Part shown: in pieces, positions 37,101 through 46,028 of the stretch | Layout of the letters: each line of letters begins with the position of its first letter | Position numbering within the stretch: the first letter of the stretch is position 1 | NCBI GenBank assembly: GCA_037693485.1 | Contig: CM075351.1 | Location: 68,660,001 to 68,724,000, forward strand | Origin: Kitagawia praeruptora | Taxonomy: Eukaryota > Streptophyta > Magnoliopsida > Apiales > Apiaceae | Length of the DNA stretch: 64,000 nt | Reading direction: 5' to 3' | Notes under the pieces: generated by a model | The model's input: only the letters and a program-made list of their open reading frames with translations | Databases searched by the model: none | What the model was told of the DNA's origin: nothing | Made by a program: the position numbers and the translations under genes

Positions 37101-37528
37101 TAGAAGGATCCGTGGAAATGTAGAAAGAAGTGATGGACCAGCGGAGCTGATGTTTGATTTAGTAGTCGTACTTCAAGTACTGAAGTCGTAGGTTGACTTA
37201 AGATTGAAGCGCTGGTTGTGGACTTTGGTCATCTGTTGACCCGAGGTAAGTCAGGACAGAGTTGGCTTGTAGTTGTACAAATTACAGTACATGGTAGATA
37301 ATAGTTGAGATGCGTTGTGTGTGACACCGTTTTTTGGTGACACATACTTTTGTTATAGAGTTGAATTGTTGAATTGAAAAACAGGTGGATAGTCCTATTT
37401 ACGAATACTTCATGCCGAAATTTACAAAAAAAAAAATTAGCAGATTAAACAGGTTGTGATGTAGTTTTGGCGGACCCTCGGGCCGGTTTCTTTCCAGAGG
37501 AAATAAAACCGGGGTCGGGGGCATCACA
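34200..37528 (+). repeat. 3' LTR (3329 bp)
   Basis: Same length and content as the 5' LTR, shifted by 6205 bases. It is followed directly by the CCCTA target duplication and RTE sequence. Confidence 0.93.
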
Positions 37529-38135
37529 CCCTAGCTTTCGCTAGTTTAAAGATAGCATTAGCTCCTTCCTTGGTGTCTAGGCGCTTGTACATCTCCTCGT
37601 AGTCGTACGCCTCACCTTTAGCCTTAGCTACTGCCTTCTTTGCCTCTCTTCTCGCCACCTTGTAAGCTGTAGTCTTCAAGATTCTCTCCTCACCAGCGCT
37701 AGCCGACAAAAGTTCTTTAAAGAACAATTGTTTAGCCTTAACTTTCCTTTGAATCTCCTTGTTCCACCACCACGCCTCTTTAAGACCACTGAACCTTCCC
37801 GAAGAAATCCCCACCACCTTCACGGCCACATTTCTAATAGCATTGGCCATACTGATCCACATCTGGTTTGCATCACTCCCCCGGCTAAAACCACCTTCGC
37901 GGAGCAGAGCCTCCTTGAATTCAGCCGCCTTCTCACCCTTCAGATCCTTCCAAAGGATCCTAGGTCTAGCTTCCCTTGCCCTGTTCATAACACGACCACC
38001 CATGGAAAGATCCATAACTAGCAGACGGTGTTGCGACGCGCAAGCCTCGCTCGGGAACACCTTGCAATCAACGCACGACCTTACATCACGACTGCGCATA
38101 AGTAAGTAGTCAATCTGGGTGTTGTGCCCCCCACT
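37529..38135 (-). pseudogene. RTE endonuclease-to-RT linker segment, inverted
   Basis: On the minus strand the frame carries the end of the endonuclease domain (GGHNTQIDYLL, then SEACASQHRLLVMDL) and the linker that precedes RT (RPRILWKDLKGEKAAEFKEA, KEAWWWNKEIQRKVKAKQ, KLAKAR). It has no internal stop but is cut at both ends: at 38135 by the inversion junction, and at 37529 by the LTR-element insertion, continuing at 27994. The catalytic N-terminal part of the endonuclease is absent (5' truncation). It cannot encode a working protein. Confidence 0.85.
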
Positions 38136-39770
38136 AATGGGTATTTTTCTGAGCTTTTCAATGGTTCTAGGGGGAGCGTTTCAGAAATGGTGCAAGGTGT
38201 TAGTCAATCTTCTACTCAAACTTTAGGGGATTGTGAGCGTATCAGCATAGAAGAAGTCAAAGGCGCCCTTCTAAAGATGGGTAAAGCTAAGGCGGTTGGC
38301 CCGGACCAAATACCTATTGAGGTGTGGATTTTTCTGGGGGAGGTAGGTGTTCAATGGCTAGCAGATTTGTTCAACATTCTCCTCAGAGATGCTAACATGC
38401 CGGCGGAGTGGAGGCGCAGTATTGTGGTGCCTTTTTTCAAGAACAAAGGTGATGCTCAGAGTTGTAGTAACTATCGGGGTATTAAACTACTCAGTCATAC
38501 TATGAAACTTTGGGATAGAGTGGTTGAAGGCAGAGTGAGAAGAATGGTAGAGATCTCAGAGAACCAATTTGGTTTCATGCCTGGGAGATCGACGACCGAG
38601 GCTATTCATCTCGTCCGTCGCCTTATGGAGAAGTTTGGAGAAAGGCGTAAGGACCTGCATATGGTGTTCATTGACCTTGAGAAAGCGTACGATAGCATCC
38701 CAAGAGATGTTATTTGGAGGAGTCTAGAAGAGAGGAGGGTGTCTTCATTGTACGTTAGGGCGATCCAAGATATGTACTCTCAAGCTTCGACTTGCGTTAG
38801 GACACCAGTTGGTGATACCCACTATTTCCCGGTTGGGATAGGGTTGCACCAGGAGTCGACCTTAAGCCCTCTCATTTTCGCCATAATACTAGATGTCATT
38901 TCGCGGGGGATCCAAGATGACGTCCCGTGGTGCATGCTTTTTGCTGATGACATTGTGTTAGTGGCGGAGTCGAGGGGGGAGGTGAATGCAAAGTTGGAAG
39001 TATGGAGATCTAATTTGGAATCCCAAGGCCTGCGTGTGAGCCGGTCTAAGACCGAGTATCTCTGGTGTAACTTCAGTGGTGAGCCCATCGAGGAAGGGGT
39101 TGAGGTTATGATTGGAGATCAGATTGTTCCTCGCACGGACAAGTTCAAGTATTTGGTTTCTATCATTCAGAAGGAAGGAGAGGTGGAGGGTGACGTAACT
39201 CATCGTATCAAGGCTGGGTGGCTTAGATGGAGAGCAGCGTCAGGAGTGCTGTGCGATAGGAAAATCCCTTTAAAATTGAAGGGTAAATTCTATAGAGCAG
39301 CAATCAGACCTGCGATGTTATATGGTTCCGAATGTTGGGCGGGGAAGAAGGCGCTGGAGAGCAAGTTGGAAGCGGCTGAAATGAGAATATTGCGTTGGTC
39401 GTGTGGGCGCACTATGCTGTATAGAATACCGAATGCTGTTTTCTGGAATGAGTTAGAAGTTGCGCCTATTGTTGAGAAAGTTAGGGAAGGGAGATTGAGA
39501 TGGTTCGGTCACATCCGCAGGAGGCAGTCTACGGCTCCAGTGAGGAGGGTAGAGAGTATTTCAGTCGTAGGGGTGAGAAGGAGAGGTAGACCGAGGAGAA
39601 CTTGGGAGGAGCAAATAATGTTAGATTTGAAGGACTTAAACCTTAACGAGACCATGACAGCTGACAGGTCCACTTGGAGGCATCGTATCAGAGTTGTGGA
39701 TTCTCTTCTAGGGAGTGGTTCTGTTGTTGAGAGTCTGAGAGTTGGGTTGTCCCGTTTAGCTTTGTCTTAG
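38136..39770 (+). CDS. RTE reverse transcriptase (C-terminal part of the LINE ORF)
   Basis: Open frame of 544 codons with no stop from the inversion junction to the end of the LINE ORF. RT motifs in order: AVGPDQIPIEVW, NYRGIKLLSHTMKLWD, NQFGFMPGRSTTEAIHLVRR, MVFIDLEKAYDSIPRDVIW, the catalytic FADDIVLV near residue 270, and the C-terminal region YGSECWAGKKALESKLEAAE...RMLRW-type with GRLRWFGHIRRR. One conserved glycine in the usual LHQGS loop is E (GLHQESTLSP), and YLGSI reads YLVSI, so activity is doubtful. It lacks its own endonuclease half, which lies inverted to the left. Such ORFs copy the element's RNA at the target site. Confidence 0.85.
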   Translation, partial: NGYFSELFNGSRGSVSEMVQGVSQSSTQTLGDCERISIEEVKGALLKMGKAKAVGPDQIPIEVWIFLGEVGVQWLADLFNILLRDANMPAEWRRSIVVPFFKNKGDAQSCSNYRGIKLLSHTMKLWDRVVEGRVRRMVEISENQFGFMPGRSTTEAIHLVRRLMEKFGERRKDLHMVFIDLEKAYDSIPRDVIWRSLEERRVSSLYVRAIQDMYSQASTCVRTPVGDTHYFPVGIGLHQESTLSPLIFAIILDVISRGIQDDVPWCMLFADDIVLVAESRGEVNAKLEVWRSNLESQGLRVSRSKTEYLWCNFSGEPIEEGVEVMIGDQIVPRTDKFKYLVSIIQKEGEVEGDVTHRIKAGWLRWRAASGVLCDRKIPLKLKGKFYRAAIRPAMLYGSECWAGKKALESKLEAAEMRILRWSCGRTMLYRIPNAVFWNELEVAPIVEKVREGRLRWFGHIRRRQSTAPVRRVESISVVGVRRRGRPRRTWEEQIMLDLKDLNLNETMTADRSTWRHRIRVVDSLLGSGSVVESLRVGLSRLALS

Positions 39771-40594
39771 AGTTGGGTTGCCTCTTTTAGCTTTTAATAT
39801 TTGATTGTTTGATGCTTGTGGTTTAGTGTTTGGCAGGAGAGGAGTTTTTGGCAGGGAGTGTTGCTCGGAGACGACCTATATCAGGAGATGAGTTTCCAAT
39901 GCCCGCTTAGGTAAGTCCCATGAGGTCCAAGCCATGGGTCCAGGTTCAGCTGAATTCTTTCCCATTTCGTAATCATCTTTGTATGGAACACACACTTTTT
40001 TGTTGAGCACTAAGCCGGGGGTCTTCACGGAAACAGCCTCTCTATCGTAAAAAGTAGAGGTATGGTCTGCGTACATCTCACCCTCCCCAGACCCTGCTCC
40101 GAGCGGGATATACTAGGTTTGTTTGGTTTGGTTTGGTTTATTCGATTCAAATCCGAATATGAAGGGTAATGGCCCTTTCTATCACAGTTTTAATGAAAAT
40201 GGTTCTTTATATCACTCAATAACGCATTATTTACATGCGTTTTTTTGAAAACGCATTTTTAATATACAATTTTATTAATTTTAAAATTTAAAACAGAGTT
40301 TTTAAAAAAATTAAAAATTAAAAATTTTGAAGACGCATATCAAAGATTCGTGTATGGTGATAACGCATTGTTTACATGTGTCTCTATTTCAAAAACGCTG
40401 CATCTACATGCGTTCCTTTTATATTCCTTCGGAATTTGTATAAACGCAAAGTTTTCCTGCGTTTCTTTGTGATAGTAAGGACCATTTATTTGAAGGAAAC
40501 TGGTCACCAACCACAGTTGGATATTTTTAAATATCCAACCAACTCATCTTATACCATTAAAACGTGTAGTCAACGGTCAGGATGGAACTTAACT

Positions 40595-40700
40595 TACGCT
40601 ATATAATACAGCGTATACGCTCTATAATAGAGCGTAATACGCTATATTATATAGCATATCAAATATTCTCATTTTACCCTTAATCTGTTACGCTCTATTA
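40595..40700. repeat. palindromic subterminal motif cluster, left MULE end
   Basis: TACGCTATATAATACAGCG, TACGCTCTATAATAGAGCG and ACGCTATATTATATAGC follow one another, each able to fold on itself. The matching right cluster lies at 43741-43917. These may be transposase-binding sites (inference). Confidence 0.7.
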
Positions 40701-40996
40701 TATATCTTAGCCGAGAACTTCACCAATTTCAGCTCAAACAATCTTTCATGTTTTGAAATATCATTTCAAGAGTGTTCAAACTTAATCTATACAAAACTTA
40801 ATCATTTGGAGATATATTTACACCATCACAAACTTAATCTATACCTATTTTTAATCTACCAATCTTAATTTATTTATCCAAATTTGTTCAAATTTGAAGA
40901 TTTTGAAGACTTTGAAGATTGAGTTTGGAGTACCAATCCCAAATTAAGATTTTGAAGATTGAGGTTGGAATTTAAGGTTACCTTTCTATTTAATCC

Positions 40997-43372
40997 ATGG
41001 CTTCTTTCATTTTTTCGAAGTTAAAATCTCCTAGTAAGACACCTAGTAAGATTGAGATTGAGGTAGAAAATGAAGATGTTAACGAAAGTCCACACACACC
41101 TAAAATAATAGATCTTGATGATGATAATAATGAAGATGTTAAGAATGATGATGGTGATGATGATGGTGATGTTGTCTATGATGTTGATGATGGTGAAGGT
41201 AATGGTGTTTTTTTGGATGATTTGAATGATGTTTACCCATGTGTTGGTCAATTATTCGATAGTTTAGATGAAACGGAGAGGTTTTATAGAGATTATGGTA
41301 GGCATATTGGTTTTGAAGTAATAATTAGAACTACACATAAACGTTCAAAAACTAAAAAGATTTGTTCGCGTTTGTATATATGTCGAAAGGGTGGGAGATT
41401 AGCCTCAAAATCTTTGGATGATGAAGGTGAAGTTTCGTAAAAAAAGAGAAATAGAGATTCTCTTGGTAGAACAAAGTGTAAGGCGCGAATGTATGTTGTT
41501 CATAGAGAGACATCAAAGAAGTGGGAGGTAACATTGGTTAATTTGGTACACAATCATGAGATGGTTTCACCTAGTAAGGTACATTTCATGCAAAGGCCAA
41601 GAAACATAACACCCATCATGCGAGAATTGATTATAATTTTGAGTAAGTCGGGTATTGGGCCTCAACAATCTTTGAATGTAATGGGTGAGCTTACGGGAAG
41701 CTTAGAGAATATTGGATTTACTAGTCAAGAGATTCAGAATGTTTTGCGTGATATTAGACATCATGTATTTGATTCGAGTAATGCCAAAGAAGGTTTGAAA
41801 TTACTCCAACAATTGAAATGTAATAGTTTTGGGGAATTTTTCTATCGAGTAGATGTTGATGAGGATAATCGGGTGCATTCCATATTGTGGGTTGATCCAA
41901 TATCGTTAAATGCATATAAAATTTTTGGAGACGTGGTAGTATTTAACTCCACATACCGCACCAATAGGTATAGTATGCCATTTGTACCTATTACAGGGGT
42001 GAACCACCACTACCAATCCATATTGTTTGGTTTTGTACTAATAAGGGATGAGAAAGAAAGTTCTTACGTATGGGTTTTGAAGAATTGGTTGGAAGCTATA
42101 GGAAACAAGGCTCCAATCTCAATCATCATTGATCAAGACATTGCACTTGAAAATGCAATTGCCGAAGTTTTATCAAACACGAACCATCTTTATTGTACTT
42201 GGCATATAAGTAATAAATTCGGGGAGAAGTTATCCAGTTTGTACACATATGAACCACATTTCAAAGAAGATTTCAACTTATGTTTGTACAAGTCAATGAC
42301 GGTTGAACAATTTGAAAATAGGTGGGAAGATTTGATTGAAAAATATAACTTGGTTGATCATGGTTGGTTGCAAGAAATGTATTACGTTCGACATAAGTGG
42401 GTTCGTGTGTACATTAAAGTTCATTTCACTACCGGGATAACAACTATCTCGAGAAGTGAGTCAATAAATGCATTTTTTGACGAGTATGTAAAAGCTAGCA
42501 CCGGTTTGAAAGAGTTTATAGAGAATTCACAAAAAGCATTGGAGAAACAATATCTTCGTGAGAAATACGCGGACTATGAAACAAAGTATAAGGAAAGGTC
42601 AAGAATAACATCATCCTCATTGGAGAATCATGCGGCATCTATTTATACAAAAGAAATGTTTAGACGTTTTCAACACGAACTTAAACAAAGTGGAGCCTAT
42701 GTTGTGAATGAGAGAGCTTCCATGAGTACTATGCTATTTAAGGTGTACGAAGCACATAAGACCACGGTGGCGGAGGAAAATAGAAAAGTTTATCAAATAA
42801 CCGTGACCAACGATATGATAAATTGTATTTATCGGAAATTTGAAAGTTCGGGAATGATTTGTTGTCATATTATTCGATACTTGAATATGATGCAATGGAC
42901 GGAGATCCCTTCAAATTTAATTAACTTGAGATGGACAATTGGAGCAAATAAAATTGCCGGGTCTATATCGTATAAACCTCCTATCATTGGCGATATTCTT
43001 CAATCACAACCCGCCTGATATACAATTTTGTGCAAAGCCTTTCAAGATTTAGCGGCTCGTGGAAGTTGTTCGGTTCCAAGATTTAAATACGTCATGGGAT
43101 TGATTGAAGAAGAGTCGGAATATGTGGAAAATTTTCCTATGGAGATGCCTTCTACGAAAAAAACACCATCATGTGAGGATGAACGTGGAGGTGAAGATTT
43201 TGATGGATTTGAAGATTTGAAAAACCCTATAATTTCCATCACTAAAGGTCGCAAGAGGGAAAGAATGAAAAGTGGCATAGAAAAGTCCACCCAAAAAAAA
43301 ATCAAGAAAATGTAATCTTTGCAAAGAATTTGATGTTAAACATGATTCACGAAATTGTCCAAAATCTACATA
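40997..43372 (+). pseudogene. FAR1/MULE transposase, inactivated
   Basis: One frame runs from ATG 40997 through an acidic N-terminus and a FAR1-type zinc-binding domain, then the MULE DDE region, SWIM finger and C-terminus. Two in-frame stops interrupt it (TAA 41438-41440, TGA 43016-43018), and a shift in the A-run near 43291-43313 displaces the terminal zinc knuckle (C-x2-C-x6-H-x4-C, 43311-43360). In the DDE core the first acidic residue of the usual FDTTY motif is N (FNSTYRTNRY), while DQD and the SESINAFF glutamate remain. In the SWIM finger the second cysteine is Y (INCIYRKF...CCH). Several independent defects show that the element cannot move itself. It is related to plant FAR1/FHY3 factors but lies inside TIRs with a TSD, so it is a transposon gene. 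Confidence 0.88.
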
Positions 43373-43740
43373 ATTCGAACCCTAATTCCAAATTAATCCA
43401 AAAATTCGAACTGTAATTCAAAATTATCCAAAAATTCAAACACTAAATCGAAATTATCCAAAAATTCGAAACATATATACAAAATCTACATACATACATA
43501 CATGTATACAAATCTACAATTAGATGATGATGATATATAGATGCATACATGTACACGAAGATATATACATACATGAAATGATGAAATAACTCATTTTATA
43601 CGAAGATATGATGAGCTTTACTTCCGATTATCCGGTGGTTTTGTGTTTAACTTCCGATTTCCTGGTGGTGTGTAAAGGTTTGTGGAGATTTGTGGTTTGT
43701 AATGTTTAATTTTACAAATGAGGATATGTTTTTCAACCAC

Positions 43741-43917
43741 AATACGCTCTATTATGTTGAAAACCCGGTTTTTGAAAAAAAGCCACTTACGCTCTATAAT
43801 AGAGCATAGTACTCTGTATAATATAGCGTAAGCTGAAAACAGATCTGAGGGGCATAAATGTCAATTTGCTAACGCTTTATTATATAGCGTATTACGCTAT
43901 ATAATAGAGCGTAATAC
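43741..43917. repeat. palindromic subterminal motif cluster, right MULE end
   Basis: At least five copies of the ACGCTnTATTATAnAGCGT motif, including CTCTATAATAGAGC at about 43792 and CTATATAATAGAGCGTA near 43896, in inverted orientation to the left cluster. Confidence 0.7.
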
Positions 43918-44082
43918 TGTTCATCCGCACCCTTAATTTTTTAATCGGATGATTATAAACGGGTTGGTTGGATATTTAAAAATATCCAATTGTGGTTGTA
44001 TAAGGGACCCCTTATTTGAATAGTGATATTTTAGGCATTTTTACTTCAAATTGTGAGAGAAAGGACCTTTTCTCAATATGAA

Positions 44083-44851
44083 TTACATTTTTAGTTCATT
44101 ACATTTTTAATAAAAAAGTTATTGTAATATTTTTAAAAACATTTATAACTTTAATTTTTTATAAAGTACGAGCTATCCACCTAATTATTTATCATCGAAT
44201 ACTTAATAGATCATTTATTTAAATTTTCAATTCGTGATTATTATATTTTCATAATATTTTATTTATTTTATAAAATGCTATTAATATAGCTCAAATCAAA
44301 ATGATAGTGGATCATATTTAACTCGTATTCGATGGGTCACAAACTATTCGATTAGAAAAATGAAAATATGAAACTGGCTTATATTTGGTTCAGATTCGAA
44401 TCTCAATTTCCGGGATCGATTTAGATCCGAATAAAATGATCCCAGACCCAAATTTCACTAAAATAAATTTAAATTAATCTGATACCTAAATAAAGAGATA
44501 TCCGATATTACCCGAATCATTTTATAGCCCGCTTTTGTTGGATTAATGCTTAAACGAAAAATTACCTTGGTAATCTCTAAATTTAGGGGCCCTCCTAGTA
44601 AATGTAGTTTTAATTTGAACTCGTTTGTACATTGAAAATTCTAGAGACTTCGTTTGTGTTTCCAATTTGAGTGTGGCCAAACCACATTAGGCGTTACATT
44701 CGAGAAATTGGACACTGAATATGTGGTTACTATTACACTAGTAGTTTGTCCGGTCCGTTATATAAAGACGTTAAGACCATTTTTCTTTAGTCCATAATAG
44801 TACTATCTCAATATCAAATTTACTTTCATTCTCCCGAAGACATACTTGTAC
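44083..44851. other. 5' flank of the REF/SRPP-like gene
   Basis: AT-rich sequence without repeat or gene; the last few hundred bases should contain the promoter and 5' UTR. No confident TATA or other box is named. Confidence 0.5.
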
Positions 44852-46028
44852 ATGGCTTCCAACAAGGTCCCTTCTTGCTAAGTTTTTTGTCACATACAGT
44901 TTAAACGCTACATTGTTGTTGGTATTATTTGATCATTTTTTGTTTAATTTATTCGGAATCGAACGCTGATTTGTTTATTTTTTCGATTGCTTTGCTTGTT
45001 TGGTTTGTACAGCAGCAGGGCGAGAGGAAGAAGAAGCGAGTGTCTGAGCAGAAGCCAGGACTGAAGCATCTTGGATTCGTAAGAGCCATCGCGATCAACG
45101 TTTTGTTCTGGTTGTCCGATTTGTACCAGCATTACACCAAGAAGCAGCATAAATATTCAGGCGTTTTTAAATCTACGCTGGTTTATGTGGAAACAACCAT
45201 TGCTCCAATTCTTACCCCTCTCTACAGCCAATTTAAGGACGTGCCTGATGGTCTTCTTCTCTTCCTTGACACTAAGGTATCATAAAATATATCTGTGCAC
45301 TCACCGTTCTAGATCAATCATATTTTCATTTCGAATGCAGTGTGTCCGTATTTCTTGTGATTTCGCATTCCAATTTATTTTGTTTCTGCATGTTGATAAA
45401 TTTGTCATTCAGATTTATGTTATCTTCAAAAAATTTATTTAGTGATTTGAATAAATGTTAACTCTATTTGCTCGCGAGCAACCATAGTTTCTAGCATCAA
45501 CCCCGGGGACATTTATTTTTTTTTTTTTTCTGGATTCAATGGTTTACATATATGTTGATTTGCCGATTGCAGGTAGATGAAGCAACACATGGATTTGACA
45601 AGCTAGCTCCTCCTTTGGCGAAACAACTACTGAGGCAAACGAAGACTGTGGTCGTAAAACTATCAGATGCAGCTATACAGTTGGGGAAAGTGGTTAAGGC
45701 TGATGGTCCAACTGCAGCACTCCATTATGCTTATGACTCGTACAAGGACTCACTGTTGATCCAGTTGGCAAAGCTGTGGCATGAAATTAACAAGATTTCC
45801 TCCCTAAACGTTGTGGCACGAACGGTACTTGGAACCGTATATCACATTTCTGAGAAGTATAACGAGGTCATTGCTGTCATGGCTGGCAAAGGTTATTCCG
45901 TCTTCTGCTGTCTGCCTTTAGTTCCAATTGATGATATAGCCAGGGCTTATAAGCAGGTCGAGGCAGCAGCATATGGAGGAAAATCTGCGGCTTCTGATGA
46001 ATCTCGTCGGACCAAGATTGTAGGCTAA
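44852..46028 (+). CDS. REF/SRPP-family (rubber elongation factor / lipid-droplet associated) protein
   Basis: Predicted exons 44852-44866 (MASNK), 45013-45276 and 45573-46028 (stop TAA), all phase 0, giving 244 aa. The family coats lipid droplets or rubber particles and is stress-induced. Signatures are LKHLGFVRAIAINVLFWLSD near the start, YVETTIAPILTPLYSQFKDV, LLLFLDTKVDEATHGFDKLA, and C-terminal SEKYNEVIAVMAGKGYSVFC with LPLVPIDDIARAYKQ. It has no signal peptide and only amphipathic stretches, as usual. Exon 1 is tiny and its donor (AAG|GTCCCT) is weak, so the first five residues are less certain; the ATG context (ACATGGCT) is good. Closest in type to Arabidopsis LDAP/SRP proteins; the paralogue is not assigned. 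Confidence 0.87.

Larger units (their letters stand above)
27995..37528 (+). mobile_element. LARD-like LTR retrotransposon, 9.5 kb, very young
   Basis: Two LTRs of 3329 bp (27995-31323 and 34200-37528, offset 6205) begin TGTAACATCCCG and end GGGGGCATCACA. TSD CCCTA lies at 27990-27994 and 37529-37533. The primer-binding site TGGTATCAGAGC (31326-31337) and polypurine tract AAGGGGGGAAGGA (34187-34199) are intact. The 2.9-kb interior has no gag or pol frame. The string ATTTCGAGGACGAAATTTTT before the polypurine tract resembles the end of the pol ORF in Ty3/gypsy Tekay-type chromoviruses, a likely source of the enzymes (inference). The LTRs look identical wherever compared, with no indel, so the insertion is recent. 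Confidence 0.93.
27925..40139 (+). mobile_element. RTE-clade LINE with inverted 5' part, split by an LTR element
   Basis: The 3' part is on the plus strand (38136 to about 40139) and the 5' part on the minus strand (about 27925-27994 plus 37529-38135). The minus segment reads ...GGHNTQIDYLLMRSRDV... through ...IFKLAKAR and, across the inserted LTR element, continues ERGRHGLGHVRFIKDDLGRV at 27994-27928. That proves both flanks were one element. The plus segment resumes with NGYFSELFNG, about ten residues downstream, so little was lost at the inversion point. This is the layout made by twin priming. The 3' end has the RTE-type tail (GTATGGTCTGCGTACATCTC...) and a simple (TTTGG)n run at about 40116-40139. 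Confidence 0.85.
40495..44011 (+). mobile_element. Mutator-like element (MULE), 3.5 kb
   Basis: Bounded by an exact 9-bp TSD TTATTTGAA (40486-40494 and 44012-44020), the length typical of MULEs. Terminal inverted repeats share AACCACA(G/A)TTGG and ATATTTTTAAATATCCAACC. Further in, both ends have clusters of palindromic TATAATAGAGCGTA-type motifs (40595-40700 and 43741-43917). It encodes one FAR1-like transposase frame, now broken. Confidence 0.85.
40164..44074. mobile_element. small TIR element (MITE-like) carrying a nested MULE
   Basis: Imperfect terminal inverted repeats (left GGCCCTTTCTATCACAG, right end complement GGTCCTTTCTCTCACAA) with an 8-bp direct repeat AATATGAA at 40156-40163 and 44075-44082. 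Without the nested element it is about 385 bp with no coding sequence. ACGCA-containing short repeats (TTTACATGCG, AAAACGCA) fill its left part. Confidence 0.65.

Noticed and set aside
37728..38109. Plus-strand frames opposite the inverted RTE segment
   Set aside because: They are antisense shadows of the RTE linker coding sequence.
40997..41440. Separate 147-codon acidic gene
   Set aside because: It is in the same frame as the transposase that follows the TAA at 41438, and forms its N-terminal and FAR1 region.
44929..45012. In-frame upstream extension of REF exon 2 (MIIFCLIYSES...)
   Set aside because: It is intron sequence with a polypyrimidine stretch and acceptor TTTGTACAG; family members start near the Lys-rich LKHLGFV region with a short leader.
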